This document shows positions 17,664 to 29,071 of a DNA stretch of 64,000 nucleotides, one piece after another. How positions within the stretch are numbered: the first letter of the stretch is position 1; the number at the start of each line of letters is the position of its first letter. This DNA comes from CADCVQ01 sp038260305 (GTDB lineage: Bacteria > Actinomycetota > Thermoleophilia > Solirubrobacterales > Solirubrobacteraceae): contig JBBSNY010000007.1 in the NCBI GenBank assembly GCA_038260305.1, positions 1 to 64,000 of the forward strand. The letters run 5' to 3'. Below the pieces are notes generated by a model. The model was given only the letters and a program-made list of their open reading frames with translations. It made no database searches and was not told the origin of the DNA. A program made the position numbers and the translations under genes.

Positions 17664-19325
17664 TCAGACCTCGACGACGACCGGCAGCACCATCGGGCGG
17701 CGCTTGAGCTTGTCGTAGACGAACGCTGCGAGATCGTCGTGCAGGAGCTGCTGCAGGAGGTCGATCTCGCGGATCTCGTCCTTGGCGGCGCGATCGAGCG
17801 ACTTCTCGACGGTCGCGCGCAGCTGGTCCATGAGCTTGTCGGCCTCGTCGACGAACGGCACGCCGCGGAAGATGACCTCGGGCTCGGAGACCGACGATCC
17901 GTCCTGCTCGGAGATTGTCGCGACAACGACGAAGATGCCGTCCGCCGACAGCATCCGACGGTCGCGCAGCGCGACATCGGTGACGTCGCCGATGTCGACG
18001 CCATCGACGAAGATCATCCCCGACTGCACCTTCTTGCCCCACTTCGCGCCCTTCGCGGTGAGCTCCAGCGGCAGGCCGTTCTCGCCCTTGAAGATGTTCT
18101 CGGGCTTGACGCCGACCGACTCCGCGAGCTGCGCGTGCAGGTGGATGCGCTTGAAGTCGCCGTGAAACGGCATCACGTACTTCGGCTTGGTCAGGTTGAG
18201 CATGAGCTTGATCTCCTCCTGATAGCCGTGGCCGGAGGCATGGATCGGCGCGTCGCGGGTCGTAATGACGTCGCAGCCGATGTGGTACAGGCGGTCGATC
18301 GTCTCGTTGACCGCGCGCTCGTTGCCGGGGATCGGCGTCGCGCTGAAGACGACCGTGTCGCCGGCATGCAGCTCGACCTGCGGGTGGTCGCGGTGGGCCA
18401 TCCGGCGCAGCGCGCTGAGCGGCTCGCCCTGGGACCCGGTCGAGATGACCACGATCTGGTCGTCGCGGAACTGCGTCAGCTCGCGCGGGCCGATGATGAT
18501 CCCGTCGGGCACCTTGATGTGCCCGAGCGAACGGCCGATGTTCGTGTTCTTGCGCATCGAGCGCCCGACGAGGCAGACCTTGCGCCCGAGCGCCGCGGCG
18601 GCATCGACGCACTGCTGCACGCGATGGATGTTCGAGGCGAACGACGTCACGATGATGCGGCCCTTGGCGCGGCTGAAGACGTTCAGCAGGTTCGGGCCGG
18701 CGACCTTCTCGCTCGGCGCGAAGCCGGGCCGGTCGCCGTTGGTCGAGTCGCCGCACAAGAGCAGCAGGCCCTCGCGGCCGAGCTCCGCAAGCCGCGTCAC
18801 GTCCGCAGGCCTGCCGTCGACCGGCGTCTGGTCGAACTTGTAGTCGCCGGTGACGAGGATCGTGCCGAGGTCGGTCGTCAGCGCGACGGCGCTCGCGTCC
18901 GGGATCGAGTGCGTCATGTGGATGAGCTCGACGTCGAACGGGCCGGCCTCGATCTGCTCGCCGTCCTTGACGTCGATGACCTCGACGTCCTTGGAGAGCT
19001 TGTGCTCGTCGAGCTTGGAGCGCGCCATCGCCATCGTCAGCGCGCCGCCGTAGACGGGCGGGGAATCGTGCACGCCGAGCTCGCGCAGCAGGAACGGCAG
19101 GCAGCCGAGATGGTCCTCGTGGCCGTGCGTGATGACGATCGCCTCGATGTCCGAGACGCGCCCGCGCAGATAGGCGAAGTCCGGTAGCACGAGGTCGATG
19201 CCCATCATCTCCGCGGTCGGGAAGCGCAGGCCGGCGTCGACGAGGACGATCCGGTCCTCGTACTCGACGACCGTCATGTTCTTGCCGATCTCCCCGAGAC
19301 CACCGAGGGGAAGGACGCGCAACAT
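17664..19325 (-). CDS. rnj: Ribonuclease J
   Basis: Metallo-beta-lactamase/beta-CASP 5'-3' exoribonuclease and endonuclease (553 aa). The zinc motif THGHEDHLG (His67, His69, Asp71, His72), the downstream GDYKFD Asp and the beta-CASP SFASNIHR/HASGHG motifs are visible. The C-terminal domain is complete. The ATG at 19325 follows the dapA stop by 8 nt. The dapA-rnj pair is conserved across actinobacteria. With rny and pnp also in this window, much of the mRNA-decay machinery is encoded close together. Confidence 0.95.
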   Translation of the reverse strand: MLRVLPLGGLGEIGKNMTVVEYEDRIVLVDAGLRFPTAEMMGIDLVLPDFAYLRGRVSDIEAIVITHGHEDHLGCLPFLLRELGVHDSPPVYGGALTMAMARSKLDEHKLSKDVEVIDVKDGEQIEAGPFDVELIHMTHSIPDASAVALTTDLGTILVTGDYKFDQTPVDGRPADVTRLAELGREGLLLLCGDSTNGDRPGFAPSEKVAGPNLLNVFSRAKGRIIVTSFASNIHRVQQCVDAAAALGRKVCLVGRSMRKNTNIGRSLGHIKVPDGIIIGPRELTQFRDDQIVVISTGSQGEPLSALRRMAHRDHPQVELHAGDTVVFSATPIPGNERAVNETIDRLYHIGCDVITTRDAPIHASGHGYQEEIKLMLNLTKPKYVMPFHGDFKRIHLHAQLAESVGVKPENIFKGENGLPLELTAKGAKWGKKVQSGMIFVDGVDIGDVTDVALRDRRMLSADGIFVVVATISEQDGSSVSEPEVIFRGVPFVDEADKLMDQLRATVEKSLDRAAKDEIREIDLLQQLLHDDLAAFVYDKLKRRPMVLPVVVEV

Positions 19326-19333
19326 CCCGGGGC

Positions 19334-20191
19334 TCAAGCTGTAGCTCCGACGAGACCGCTGGCATGCAGCATCTCGCGGATGATCGCCGTCTCGTGCTCG
19401 TCCGCCTCGACGTAGGGCAGGCGCGGCCTGCCGACGTCGTGGCCGAGCAGATTCAGCGCGGCCTTCGTGCTGACCGCCGCGGGCGCAACGCTCAATGCCT
19501 CGAAGACTGGAAGCAGGCGCTCGTGGATCTCGGAGCGCCGTTGCGGCTCCTCGACCATCTGGCGCAGCTGCGGTCCGACGATGTGGCTGGCGACGAGAAT
19601 GCCGCCCTCCCCTCCGAGATCGAGCACGCGGGCGAGGATGTCGTCGTTGCCCGCGTACAGCGCCAGTCCATCGACCGGCGCAAGGTTGTCGTTGTTGGCC
19701 TGCTTGACCGCTTCGATGTGATCGAGCTGCGCGAGCTCCGCAAGCAGGTCGTTCGGGATGTCCGATCCCGTGCGCTGCGGGATGTTGTAGAGGACGATCG
19801 GCCGGTCGGCGGCGGCAGAGACCTCGCGATAGTGCGCGACGATGCCACGGCGGTTGGGCCGGTTGTAATAGGGGTTGACGGACAGCAGGCCGTCGACGCC
19901 GAGCTCGCACGCAGACGCCGTGAGATGAACGGCGTGGCGCGTGTCGTTGGAGCCGACGCCGGCGACGATCGTCGCGCCGTCGGGCCGCTCGCGCACCGCG
20001 AGCTCGACGACGCCGAGGTGCTCGGCGTCTGACAGCGTCGAGGCCTCGCCGGTCGTGCCGCAGACGACGAAGCCGTCCGAGCCGTTGTCGAACAGGTGCG
20101 CCATCAGGCTCACGAACGCCGGCTCGTCGACGGTCCCGTCGTCCGCGAACGGGGTGACGATGGCGGTGAGGATGGCTCCGAGCTTGGGCAC
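19334..20191 (-). CDS. dapA: 4-hydroxy-tetrahydrodipicolinate synthase
   Basis: Condenses pyruvate with aspartate semialdehyde in lysine/diaminopimelate synthesis. The 285-aa TIM barrel has the GTTGEASTLS motif, the conserved VNPYYNRP tyrosine segment, and the Schiff-base Lys in IEAVKQAN. The GTG at 20191 (VPKLGAILTAIVTPF) gives normal family length; upstream extension is low-complexity. A GATACT lies 8 nt upstream, so it may be leaderless. dapB is encoded 4.7 kb away. Confidence 0.93.
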   Translation of the reverse strand: MPKLGAILTAIVTPFADDGTVDEPAFVSLMAHLFDNGSDGFVVCGTTGEASTLSDAEHLGVVELAVRERPDGATIVAGVGSNDTRHAVHLTASACELGVDGLLSVNPYYNRPNRRGIVAHYREVSAAADRPIVLYNIPQRTGSDIPNDLLAELAQLDHIEAVKQANNDNLAPVDGLALYAGNDDILARVLDLGGEGGILVASHIVGPQLRQMVEEPQRRSEIHERLLPVFEALSVAPAAVSTKAALNLLGHDVGRPRLPYVEADEHETAIIREMLHASGLVGATA

Positions 20192-20439
20192 GAGACCCCA
20201 GTATCGCAGCCCCGGTGGTCGACCCGACGGCACGGCCACCGACGCGTAGGGGTAGATCGCCAACGCGTTCAGGTCACCAGCGACAACTCCGCCGCTGTAC
20301 GTGCCCGAGAAGGGCAACGGCTGGGCGTTGGCCGCATCGCTCACCGCCAAAGGTCCGCCAATTTCAGGCAACGCCGACCCTCGACCGCGGTGGTGGCCCC
20401 CGTCGCGCGCCGTCAAGGGCGCCTGTAACACTGGCCGGC

Positions 20440-22599
20440 GTGGGGCATCCCGACCTCGACGAGGAGCCGCGCGACGTCGCGGCGAGCGAGCTGACGGCCG
20501 AGGTCGTGAGCGTGCGCTGGAGCGTGCCCGACGGCGACTTCGCCGTCCTCGACGCCGTCTGCGAGGACGGCGACGACGCCGTCCTCGTCGGCCCGCTCGG
20601 GCACGTCCGCGAGGGCGAGTCGATCGTCGTCGGCGGCGCCTGGAAGCGCCACGCCAAGCACGGCTGGCAGTTTCAGGCCAACCGTGTGCGCGTCGAGGAG
20701 CCCGTCGGCGACCACGCGGTCCGCGCCTACCTGGAGAGCATCAAGCACGTCGGCCCGCTCGGCGCGGCGCGACTCGTCAAGCGCTTCGGCGCGGGCGAGG
20801 TGCTCGCGGCGATCGATCGCGACCCCGAGAAGATCCTCGGCTCGGTCCCGGGGATCGGCAAGCGCCGAATCATCGCCGCCGTGCAGTCCTGGCGCGACCA
20901 GCGCGAGCTGCGCGAGCTGCGCCTGTTCCTCGACACCCACGGCGTCGACGCCGCGTCCGCGGGGCGCATCGCGCGCCACTTCGGCGCCGGCTCGATCGCG
21001 CACCTGCAGCGCGAGCCGTACACGATCTGCGAGCTCGACGGGATCGGCTTCGCGACCGCCGACGCGCTCGCCCGCGCGCTCGACACGCCGCTCGACGCCC
21101 CCGACCGGCTCGCGGCGGGCGTGCTGCACGCGCTGCATCTCGCCGAGACCGACGGCCACTGCCACCTCCCCCGCGGCGAGCTGACCGAGCGCGCGTCGCG
21201 CCTGCTCGGCGGCGGCGACGTCGACGACGCGATCGACGAGCTCGCCGCACGCGGCAAGGTCGTCGTCGACGACGCCGAGCGCGTCGCCGATGCGCGCCTG
21301 CACGCGATCGAGGAGCGCCTCGCCGGCCATGTTCGCGCGCTGCTGGCGTCCGAGCCCGCGCTGCGGCTGAAGCGCGTGCAGCGCCCGGTCGACGGCACGT
21401 TCATCCCCTCCGACGATCAGTGGCGCGGTGTGACACAGGCGCTCGAGCACCGGCTCTCGATCCTCACGGGCGGCCCGGGCACCGGCAAGAGCGCGACGAT
21501 GCGCACGCTCGTCGAGCTCGTCAAGGGGCGCACCGGCACGGCGCGGCTGTGCGCTCCCACCGGCAAGGCGGCGCGCCGCCTCAGCGAGCTCACGGGCGCC
21601 GACGCGACGACGATCCACCGCCTGCTCGAGTGGATTCCCGGCGAGGGCTTCATGCGCGACGCCGACGACCCGATCGAGGGCTGCGACGTGCTGATCGTCG
21701 ACGAGGCGTCGATGCTGTCCGTGCAGCTCGCCGAGGCGCTGCTCGGGGCCGTCGGACCGCGTACGCATGTCGTGCTCGTCGGCGACGTCGACCAGCTCGC
21801 GCCCGTCGGGCCGGGGCGCGTGCTCGAGGACCTGCTCGACGCCGGAACGGTCCCCGCGGTGCGCCTGAGCGAGGTCTTCCGGCAGGCCGCCCGCTCGATG
21901 ATCGTGCGCGCCGCCCACGCGATCAACGAGGGCGCCATCCCGGACACGATCCCGCGCCCGGATGACGTGCGCGACTTCTTCCTCGTCTCGCGCGACGGCG
22001 CGCGGGCGATCTTCGACGAGGTCTGCGAGCTCGCCGCGACCCGGCTGCCGAAGCACTACGAGCTCGATCCTGCCGCCGACGTCCAGGTGCTCGCGCCGAT
22101 GCACAAGGGCCCGGTCGGGATCGACGCGCTGAACACAGAGCTACGCGCCCGGCTGAACCCCGACGGCGCGCCCATCGAGGGCACGCCGCTGCGCGTCGGC
22201 GACAAGGTCATGCAGACGCGAAACTCCTACGAGCACGACCTCTTCAACGGCGAGCGCGGGGTGCTCGTGCACCACGACCCCGAGCGCGACCGCGTGCATT
22301 TCGCCGGCGAGGACGGGCGCCGGCTCGTGCTCCCGGTGGGCGCGCTCGACACGCTGCGTCTCGCCTACGCGGCGAGCGTCCACAAGGCGCAGGGCTCGCA
22401 GGCGCGGGCGATCGTCGTGCCGATCTTCGGCGGCCACCGCCACATGCTCACCCGCAATCTCGTCTACACCGCGGTGACGCGCGCGCAGGACGTCTGCGTC
22501 GTCGTCGGCGAGTACGGCGCGCTCGCGAGCGCGGTCGGTCGCACCGACGCCCGGCGCCGGCACACGCGCCTGCGCGAGCTCGTCGCCGGCGCCACCTGA
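20440..22599 (+). CDS. recD2: RecD2-like ATP-dependent DNA helicase
   Basis: Superfamily 1B 5'-3' helicase (719 aa). The N-terminal ~90-residue OB-like domain is followed by helix-hairpin-helix repeats (VPGIGKRRIIAAV, LDGIGFATADALA). The helicase core then begins with Walker A GGPGTGKSAT (about 343-352), DEAS box IVDEASML, and the C-terminal ASVHKAQGSQ and VYTAVTRAQ motifs. It stands alone, as RecD2 does in bacteria without RecBC partners. The GTG at 20440 is chosen because a TAACACT box lies 7 nt upstream. It is divergent from dapA. Confidence 0.9.
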   Translation: MGHPDLDEEPRDVAASELTAEVVSVRWSVPDGDFAVLDAVCEDGDDAVLVGPLGHVREGESIVVGGAWKRHAKHGWQFQANRVRVEEPVGDHAVRAYLESIKHVGPLGAARLVKRFGAGEVLAAIDRDPEKILGSVPGIGKRRIIAAVQSWRDQRELRELRLFLDTHGVDAASAGRIARHFGAGSIAHLQREPYTICELDGIGFATADALARALDTPLDAPDRLAAGVLHALHLAETDGHCHLPRGELTERASRLLGGGDVDDAIDELAARGKVVVDDAERVADARLHAIEERLAGHVRALLASEPALRLKRVQRPVDGTFIPSDDQWRGVTQALEHRLSILTGGPGTGKSATMRTLVELVKGRTGTARLCAPTGKAARRLSELTGADATTIHRLLEWIPGEGFMRDADDPIEGCDVLIVDEASMLSVQLAEALLGAVGPRTHVVLVGDVDQLAPVGPGRVLEDLLDAGTVPAVRLSEVFRQAARSMIVRAAHAINEGAIPDTIPRPDDVRDFFLVSRDGARAIFDEVCELAATRLPKHYELDPAADVQVLAPMHKGPVGIDALNTELRARLNPDGAPIEGTPLRVGDKVMQTRNSYEHDLFNGERGVLVHHDPERDRVHFAGEDGRRLVLPVGALDTLRLAYAASVHKAQGSQARAIVVPIFGGHRHMLTRNLVYTAVTRAQDVCVVVGEYGALASAVGRTDARRRHTRLRELVAGAT

Positions 22600-22700
22600 G
22601 GTCGCTTCCCTCACATCCCCGCGATCTCGCGGCGCTGTCGCGCCTGACTTGTTGCGATGCGGGGTTGGAACGGCACACTCGTCGTGCAACGATCCAGTAC

Positions 22701-23177
22701 ATGGACGAGGGTGAGTTCCTCAAGCGCTTCGATCAGCACCTCGCGCGCACCGACACCCTGATCGATGAGCAGCGCCGGCTCCACGAGGAGTACCGAGACG
22801 AGCGACGCCAGGCGCGAGCCGAGCGCGAGCAGGCGCGGGCCGAGCGTGAGCAGGCGCGGGGCGAGCGTGAGCGGGAGCGGGCCGAGCGCGAGCGGGAGCG
22901 GGCCGAGCGCGAGCGGGAGCGTGCCGAGCGGGAGTTCGCTCTGGCCGAGCAACGCAAGGTCGACGAGGAGCATCGCGAGGCCCATGCTCTGCACGTGCAG
23001 GAGATGAAGGACGTCCGCTTCGAGATGAAGCAGATGAGCCTGCGCGGGGAACGCGTCGCCCAGGGCTTCATCGCCGTGCTACAGGATCTCCACGAGGAGA
23101 GCCGCGCCGGGCGCCAGGCGCTGTTCGCGGTCCTCGACGAGCTCCGCGGCGGAGGCCCCTCCGCGGCCAGCACCTGA
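22701..23177 (+). CDS. Coiled-coil protein with 7-residue repeats
   Basis: A 158-aa protein with no recognised family. Residues ~40-80 are five copies of a 7-residue unit (AEREQAR / AERERER), encoded by a perfect 21-bp repeat, giving a highly charged single helix or coiled coil. The C-terminal part (QEMKDVRFEMKQMSLRGERV ... LHEESRAGRQALFAVLDEL) is amphipathic helix. No membrane segment. The ATG at 22701 is preferred; an in-frame TTG at 22665 is possible. It lies alone between recD2 and a small accessory patch. Confidence 0.65.
   Translation: MDEGEFLKRFDQHLARTDTLIDEQRRLHEEYRDERRQARAEREQARAEREQARGERERERAERERERAERERERAEREFALAEQRKVDEEHREAHALHVQEMKDVRFEMKQMSLRGERVAQGFIAVLQDLHEESRAGRQALFAVLDELRGGGPSAAST
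22818..22934 (+). repeat. 21-bp in-frame tandem repeat
   Basis: Five 21-bp units start at 22818, 22839, 22860, 22881 and 22902, with a partial sixth. They are near-identical at the DNA level, including synonymous positions, which implies recent expansion rather than ancient conservation of the heptad. Confidence 0.85.
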
Positions 23178-23264
23178 GGCGCTCGCCCGCGGCGCGGCGT
23201 CAGCTCGATCGCGTGCGTGGAACCTCGATGGAACCCGAGGCGGTAAGAGCCCGGAGACGGCTTC

Positions 23265-23666
23265 CTATCCCGTGCCGTCGCGCCGTTCTCGCCAGCGACG
23301 GCCCGGATCGACGAGCGCGCGGTCGTCGTCCTTGAGTGCGTCGGTGAAGCGGTGCTCGACGCGCGGCTTGCCGAAGCGCTCGTCCTCCCACAGGGTGATG
23401 ACGAGCAGCTCGCGGGCCGCGCGATCGTGGCGGCAGACGAAGATGACGTTGCGGTCGACCAGGTCGCGGATGTAGACCGAGCCGCGGGCCGCGGTCTCGT
23501 CGGCGCCCGGCGGCGGCGTCGTGCTGACGCGACCGGCTCCCCAGGCCTCGCTGACACGCCCGGCGATCTCCGGTTTGACGTCGAAGCCTCCACGCCGCGA
23601 CCCGACGCGCTGGCGAAAGCGCTCGGCGGCGTGGTCGGTCACGGCAACCGTCACGCCCTCGCTCAC
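23265..23666 (-). CDS. Uncharacterised protein with an HxxERFRQR motif
   Basis: A 133-aa protein of unknown function. The start VTDHAAERFRQRVG resembles the N-terminal motif of DUF4258-like small nucleases or toxins. A later SVYIRDLVDRNVIFVCRHDRAARELLVITLWE is a likely beta-sheet core. The GTG at 23666 has GGGAG 7 nt upstream, which decides this start over longer frames. It is divergent from hicA, so it may belong to the same mobile defence/TA patch. No partner gene is seen beside it. Confidence 0.7.
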   Translation of the reverse strand: MSEGVTVAVTDHAAERFRQRVGSRRGGFDVKPEIAGRVSEAWGAGRVSTTPPPGADETAARGSVYIRDLVDRNVIFVCRHDRAARELLVITLWEDERFGKPRVEHRFTDALKDDDRALVDPGRRWRERRDGTG

Positions 23667-23785
23667 CTGTTTCTCCCGGCCGTCATGACCCGATCTTCGC
23701 AGCGCGCGCTGTCGTGACCATTGCTGCGCAGACTTGTCACAGTCCCCACACACACGCGCACCCTCGCCGGTCAGCGTGCTCCCTC

Positions 23786-23989
23786 ATGGCGAAGAAGTAC
23801 CGAGAGGTCCGCAAGGCGCTGCGAAGCCATGGCTGGTCGATGGTACGCGTGACCGGCTCGCACGAGCGGTGGGAGCGCCCCGACGGCCGCCACGTGTCCG
23901 TAGCCGGCGGCGGAAAGGACAACCGCACCGTGCCGAGCGGTACCCTGGCAGACATTCGACGAACGACCGGGCTGGAGGATCTTCGATGA
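23786..23989 (+). CDS. hicA: HicA-type mRNA interferase toxin
   Basis: A 67-aa toxin with a dsRNA-binding-like fold. It shows the conserved KKYREVRKALRSHGW start, catalytic-His segment GSHERWERPDG and VPSGTLADIRRTTGL helix. The ATG at 23786 gives the normal HicA length. The stop overlaps the hicB start (ATGA), the typical toxin-first hicAB order. Confidence 0.9.
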   Translation: MAKKYREVRKALRSHGWSMVRVTGSHERWERPDGRHVSVAGGGKDNRTVPSGTLADIRRTTGLEDLR

Positions 23990-24219
23990 TGTTCGCGGTC
24001 ATCTACGAGCTTGCCGACGACGGGAGCTGGCATGCCCGCGCAGCGGATCTCCCGGTGTTCTCGTGCGCCGATTCCCGGGAGGAAGTCGAGGACGAGATTC
24101 GGGCGGGAATCGCGTTCCACCTCGAGGAAGACGCGCGGGAGGGTCATCCTCTTCCGGTCCAGATGGCCCACGATGCCGGAATGGTCAGCGTCGAGATTCC
24201 TTCCGCCGTCACGCCGTAG
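23986..24219 (+). CDS. hicB: HicB-type antitoxin
   Basis: A 77-aa protein with the degraded RNase H-like HicB fold (FAVIYELADDGSWHARAADLPVF ... SREEVEDEIRAGIAFHLE). No C-terminal DNA-binding domain is present, so it is the short HicB form. GGAGG lies 7 nt before the ATG at 23986, which overlaps the hicA stop. It is convergent with dapB, ending 8 nt before its stop codon. Confidence 0.88.
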   Translation: MMFAVIYELADDGSWHARAADLPVFSCADSREEVEDEIRAGIAFHLEEDAREGHPLPVQMAHDAGMVSVEIPSAVTP

Positions 24220-24227
24220 CGTCCGGG

Positions 24228-24881
24228 TCAGAACAGCAGGTGCTCGAGCCCCACGAGCGGCGACTCGGGCAGATCGGCCACGCGGCGCACCGCGAGTAGT
24301 ACGCCGGGCATGAACGACGCCCGGTCGATCGAGTCGTGGCGGATCGTCAGCGTCTGGCCGAGGTCTCCCAGGATGACCTCCTGGTGGGCGACGAGGCCGG
24401 GCAGGCGCACGGAGTGGATCGGTACCTCGCCCTCCATGAGCTCCGCCGTGCGGGCGGCGGTGCCCGACGGCTTGTCGAGCTTGCCGTCGTGATGAAACTC
24501 GATGATCTCGGCCTTCGCCATGTGCTTGGAGGCCTCGGCCGCGAAGCGCATCATGAGCACCGCGCCGATCGCGAAGTTCGGCGCGAAGAAGATGTTCGCG
24601 CCCGCGTCGGAGCCGAGCTCGCGCAGCGGACCCATGTCGAAGCCCGACGTCCCGATGACGACGTGCACGCCGGCGGCGACGCAGTCCAAAGCGTTCTGCA
24701 GGGCGGTATCGGGGCGGGTGAAGTCGACGACGACGTCCGCGTCGGCGAGCACCTCGGCGAGCGTCGTGCCGAGCGCCGGATCGGCGCGACCGCTCAGCAG
24801 CATGTCGTCGGCACCCTCGACGGCCGCAACGACCGCCTGCCCCATCCGGCCGGCGGCACCGGCCACGGCGACCCGGATCAC
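24228..24881 (-). CDS. dapB: 4-hydroxy-tetrahydrodipicolinate reductase
   Basis: NAD(P)H-dependent second step after DapA. The 217-aa protein starts with the Rossmann motif VAVAGAAGRMGQAV and carries VVIGTSGF, PNFAIGAVL and the catalytic-lysine loop FHHDGKLDKPSGTA. It is shorter than the ~245-270 aa of many bacteria but complete in motifs, like other compact DapBs. It overlaps the M16 peptidase gene by 4 nt, so it is the last gene of the pnp-M16-dapB run. Confidence 0.93.
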   Translation of the reverse strand: MIRVAVAGAAGRMGQAVVAAVEGADDMLLSGRADPALGTTLAEVLADADVVVDFTRPDTALQNALDCVAAGVHVVIGTSGFDMGPLRELGSDAGANIFFAPNFAIGAVLMMRFAAEASKHMAKAEIIEFHHDGKLDKPSGTAARTAELMEGEVPIHSVRLPGLVAHQEVILGDLGQTLTIRHDSIDRASFMPGVLLAVRRVADLPESPLVGLEHLLF

Positions 24882-26131
24882 GCGACCGCCCTCGACACCG
24901 GCACCGCGGCCCCACCGAGCCCAAGTGGCTCGAGCGCGCCGCGAAAGACGTCCTCGTCGGTGCCGATGCCCGCCGCGCTCAGCCGTTCGGGAGCCAGCAG
25001 CTCGGCCGTCAGCTCGGCAAGGTCGTCGAGCGAGACGGCGTCGACGCGCGCGACGGCCTCGTCGACGGTCAGCAACGGCAGGTCGTTGAGCAGCGCCGCG
25101 CCGAGGCGGTTCATCCGCGACGCCGTCGACTCGAGCGACAGCACCATACGCCCCTTGACGTTCTGCTTGGAGCGCTCGAGCTCGTCGGGCTCAAAGCCGT
25201 CGCGACGCAGCCGCTCGAGCTCCTCGGCGACGACCTGCAGCGCCGGCCCCACGTTGTCCGGGCGGGTCCCGAGGTACAGGCCGATCTGGCCGGTCGTCGC
25301 GAACAGCGAGTTGAAGGAGAAGACGTTGTAGGCCAGCCCGCGGCTCTCGCGCACCTCCTGAAACAGACGCGACGACGACGTCGCCCCGAGGATGTTGTCG
25401 AGGATTCGCAGGGCGAAGCGGCGCTCGTCGTAGCGTGGGATTCCGGGTCCCCCGAGCGTCAGGTGGTACTGCTCGGTGTCCTTGCGCAGGAAGCGCACCG
25501 TCGGCTCGAACAGGGGCTCGCCCGTCAACCGCGGCGCGGCCGCCACCAGGGGGACCTCGATCGCGCGGGCCAGCTCGACGACGGCCTCGTGATCGACGGA
25601 GCCCGCCGCCGCGATGACCATCTCAGCGGCCATGTAGTGCGAGGCATGAAACGCCGCCAGGCCGTCGGCGGGAATGCGAGTGACGACCTCGGCGCTGCCG
25701 AGCACCGGCCGTCCGAGCGGGTGATCGCCGAAGACCGCCGTGCCGAGGACGTCGAAGACCTGGTCCTGCGGGTCGTCCTCGTACATCGCGATCTCCTCGA
25801 GCACGATCTCGCGCTCGTTGTCGAGATCGTCAGCGTCAAAGCGCGGATGGAAGACCATGTCCGCGACGACGTCGAAGGCCTTCGGCAGGTGCTCGTCGAT
25901 GACGCGCGCGTAGACCGAGGTCGACTCCTTGCCCGTGCCGGCGTTCAGCTCGGCGCCCATCGTGTCGAAGATCTGGTCGATCTCCAGCGAGCCGTAGCGC
26001 TCGGTGCCTCGGAAGAGCATGTGCTCGACGAGGTGAGACAACCCGGCCTCGGCGACGTCCTCCGCCGCCGAGCCGGTGGCGATCCAGAACCCGAGGGTCG
26101 CGGATCGGACGGTGGGCATGGCCTCCGTCAC
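24878..26131 (-). CDS. M16-family zinc peptidase
   Basis: Mitochondrial-processing-peptidase-like protease (417 aa from GTG 26131). The inverted zinc motif HLVEHM lies in GLSHLVEHMLFRGT, with the downstream NEREIVLEEIAMYEDD Glu. The second domain carries the FNSLFATTGQIGLYLG segment. Family similarity (LTVLDSGVRVVTE) begins upstream of any ATG/GTG/TTG in this frame. The only nearby codon with a spaced GAGGG is CTG at 26176, just after the pnp stop, so the true start may be a CTG. The pnp-M16 order is conserved in many bacteria. Confidence 0.85.
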   Translation of the reverse strand: MTEAMPTVRSATLGFWIATGSAAEDVAEAGLSHLVEHMLFRGTERYGSLEIDQIFDTMGAELNAGTGKESTSVYARVIDEHLPKAFDVVADMVFHPRFDADDLDNEREIVLEEIAMYEDDPQDQVFDVLGTAVFGDHPLGRPVLGSAEVVTRIPADGLAAFHASHYMAAEMVIAAAGSVDHEAVVELARAIEVPLVAAAPRLTGEPLFEPTVRFLRKDTEQYHLTLGGPGIPRYDERRFALRILDNILGATSSSRLFQEVRESRGLAYNVFSFNSLFATTGQIGLYLGTRPDNVGPALQVVAEELERLRRDGFEPDELERSKQNVKGRMVLSLESTASRMNRLGAALLNDLPLLTVDEAVARVDAVSLDDLAELTAELLAPERLSAAGIGTDEDVFRGALEPLGLGGAAVPVSRAVA

Positions 26132-26180
26132 GACCCGGACTCCCGAGTCCAGGACCGTCAGGTTGTGCTCCGGCAGGGCC

Positions 26181-28463
<2,283 letters not shown>

Positions 28464-28513
28464 ATGAAGTTGTTTCCTTTACTCGGGCGGGCCCGTCGGT
28501 CGGCCGGCCTGCA

Positions 28514-29047
28514 TCAGCTTGTCTTCGGTATCCGAACCACGTCATCGTAGCCCAGGCGTGCCAGATAAGCGCTGTCCGGCACGCCCGACAGCACCTCGCC
28601 GGCCGCAAACAGCATCGGCGTCGTGGTTGCACCCGCCGCGAGCGCGGCGCGGGTGTCGCGCTGCACGCGCGCGGCCGCCCGCGGGCTGCGCCGGTCGGCG
28701 TCGAAGCGCTCGAGGTCGAGGTCCAGCGCGCGGGCACGCTCCCACAGGTGCGGGTCGTCGAGGCGGCCCTGGTCGGCGTACAGCGCGTCCACGAACTCCC
28801 AGAAGACGCCCTGAGCCGCGGCGGCCTCGGCGGCACAGGCGGTCGGCAGCGCGCGCTCGTCCTTGGCGCGCAGCGCCATGTGGCGAAAGGCGACGTGGGC
28901 GCCGAGCGCTGTCAGCCGCTCGTGGGCCAGCGCGCAGCGCGGACACGTGAAGTCGGCGTAGAAGAGGACCGGGCTGCCCGCGCGGTCGCCGCGGACGTAG
29001 TCCTCGTCGCACAGCGGCGGGGGCTGGGCGCTGCGCAGATCCACCAT
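28514..29047 (-). CDS. DsbA-like thioredoxin-fold oxidoreductase
   Basis: A 177-aa protein with the FYADFTCPRCALAH active site (Cys35-x2-Cys38), a helical insertion and the cis-Pro loop TTTPMLF, matching the DsbA/FrnE-like thioredoxin family. No signal peptide is seen, so it is probably cytoplasmic. The ATG at 29047 lies 24 bp from the start of the divergent SRPBCC gene. Substrate unknown. Confidence 0.85.
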   Translation of the reverse strand: MVDLRSAQPPPLCDEDYVRGDRAGSPVLFYADFTCPRCALAHERLTALGAHVAFRHMALRAKDERALPTACAAEAAAAQGVFWEFVDALYADQGRLDDPHLWERARALDLDLERFDADRRSPRAAARVQRDTRAALAAGATTTPMLFAAGEVLSGVPDSAYLARLGYDDVVRIPKTS

Positions 29048-29071
29048 CGTGTAGTGAGCGTAACCATCTGC
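29048..29071. promoter_or_regulatory. 24-bp spacer between two divergent start codons
   Basis: Only 24 bp separate the ATG of the minus-strand DsbA-like gene (29047) and the ATG of the plus-strand SRPBCC gene (29072). On the plus strand TAACCA (29061..29066) ends 5 nt before the ATG, as for a leaderless mRNA. On the minus strand a TACGCT-like box is about 9 nt upstream. Each promoter's -35 must lie inside the opposite coding sequence. Confidence 0.5.
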
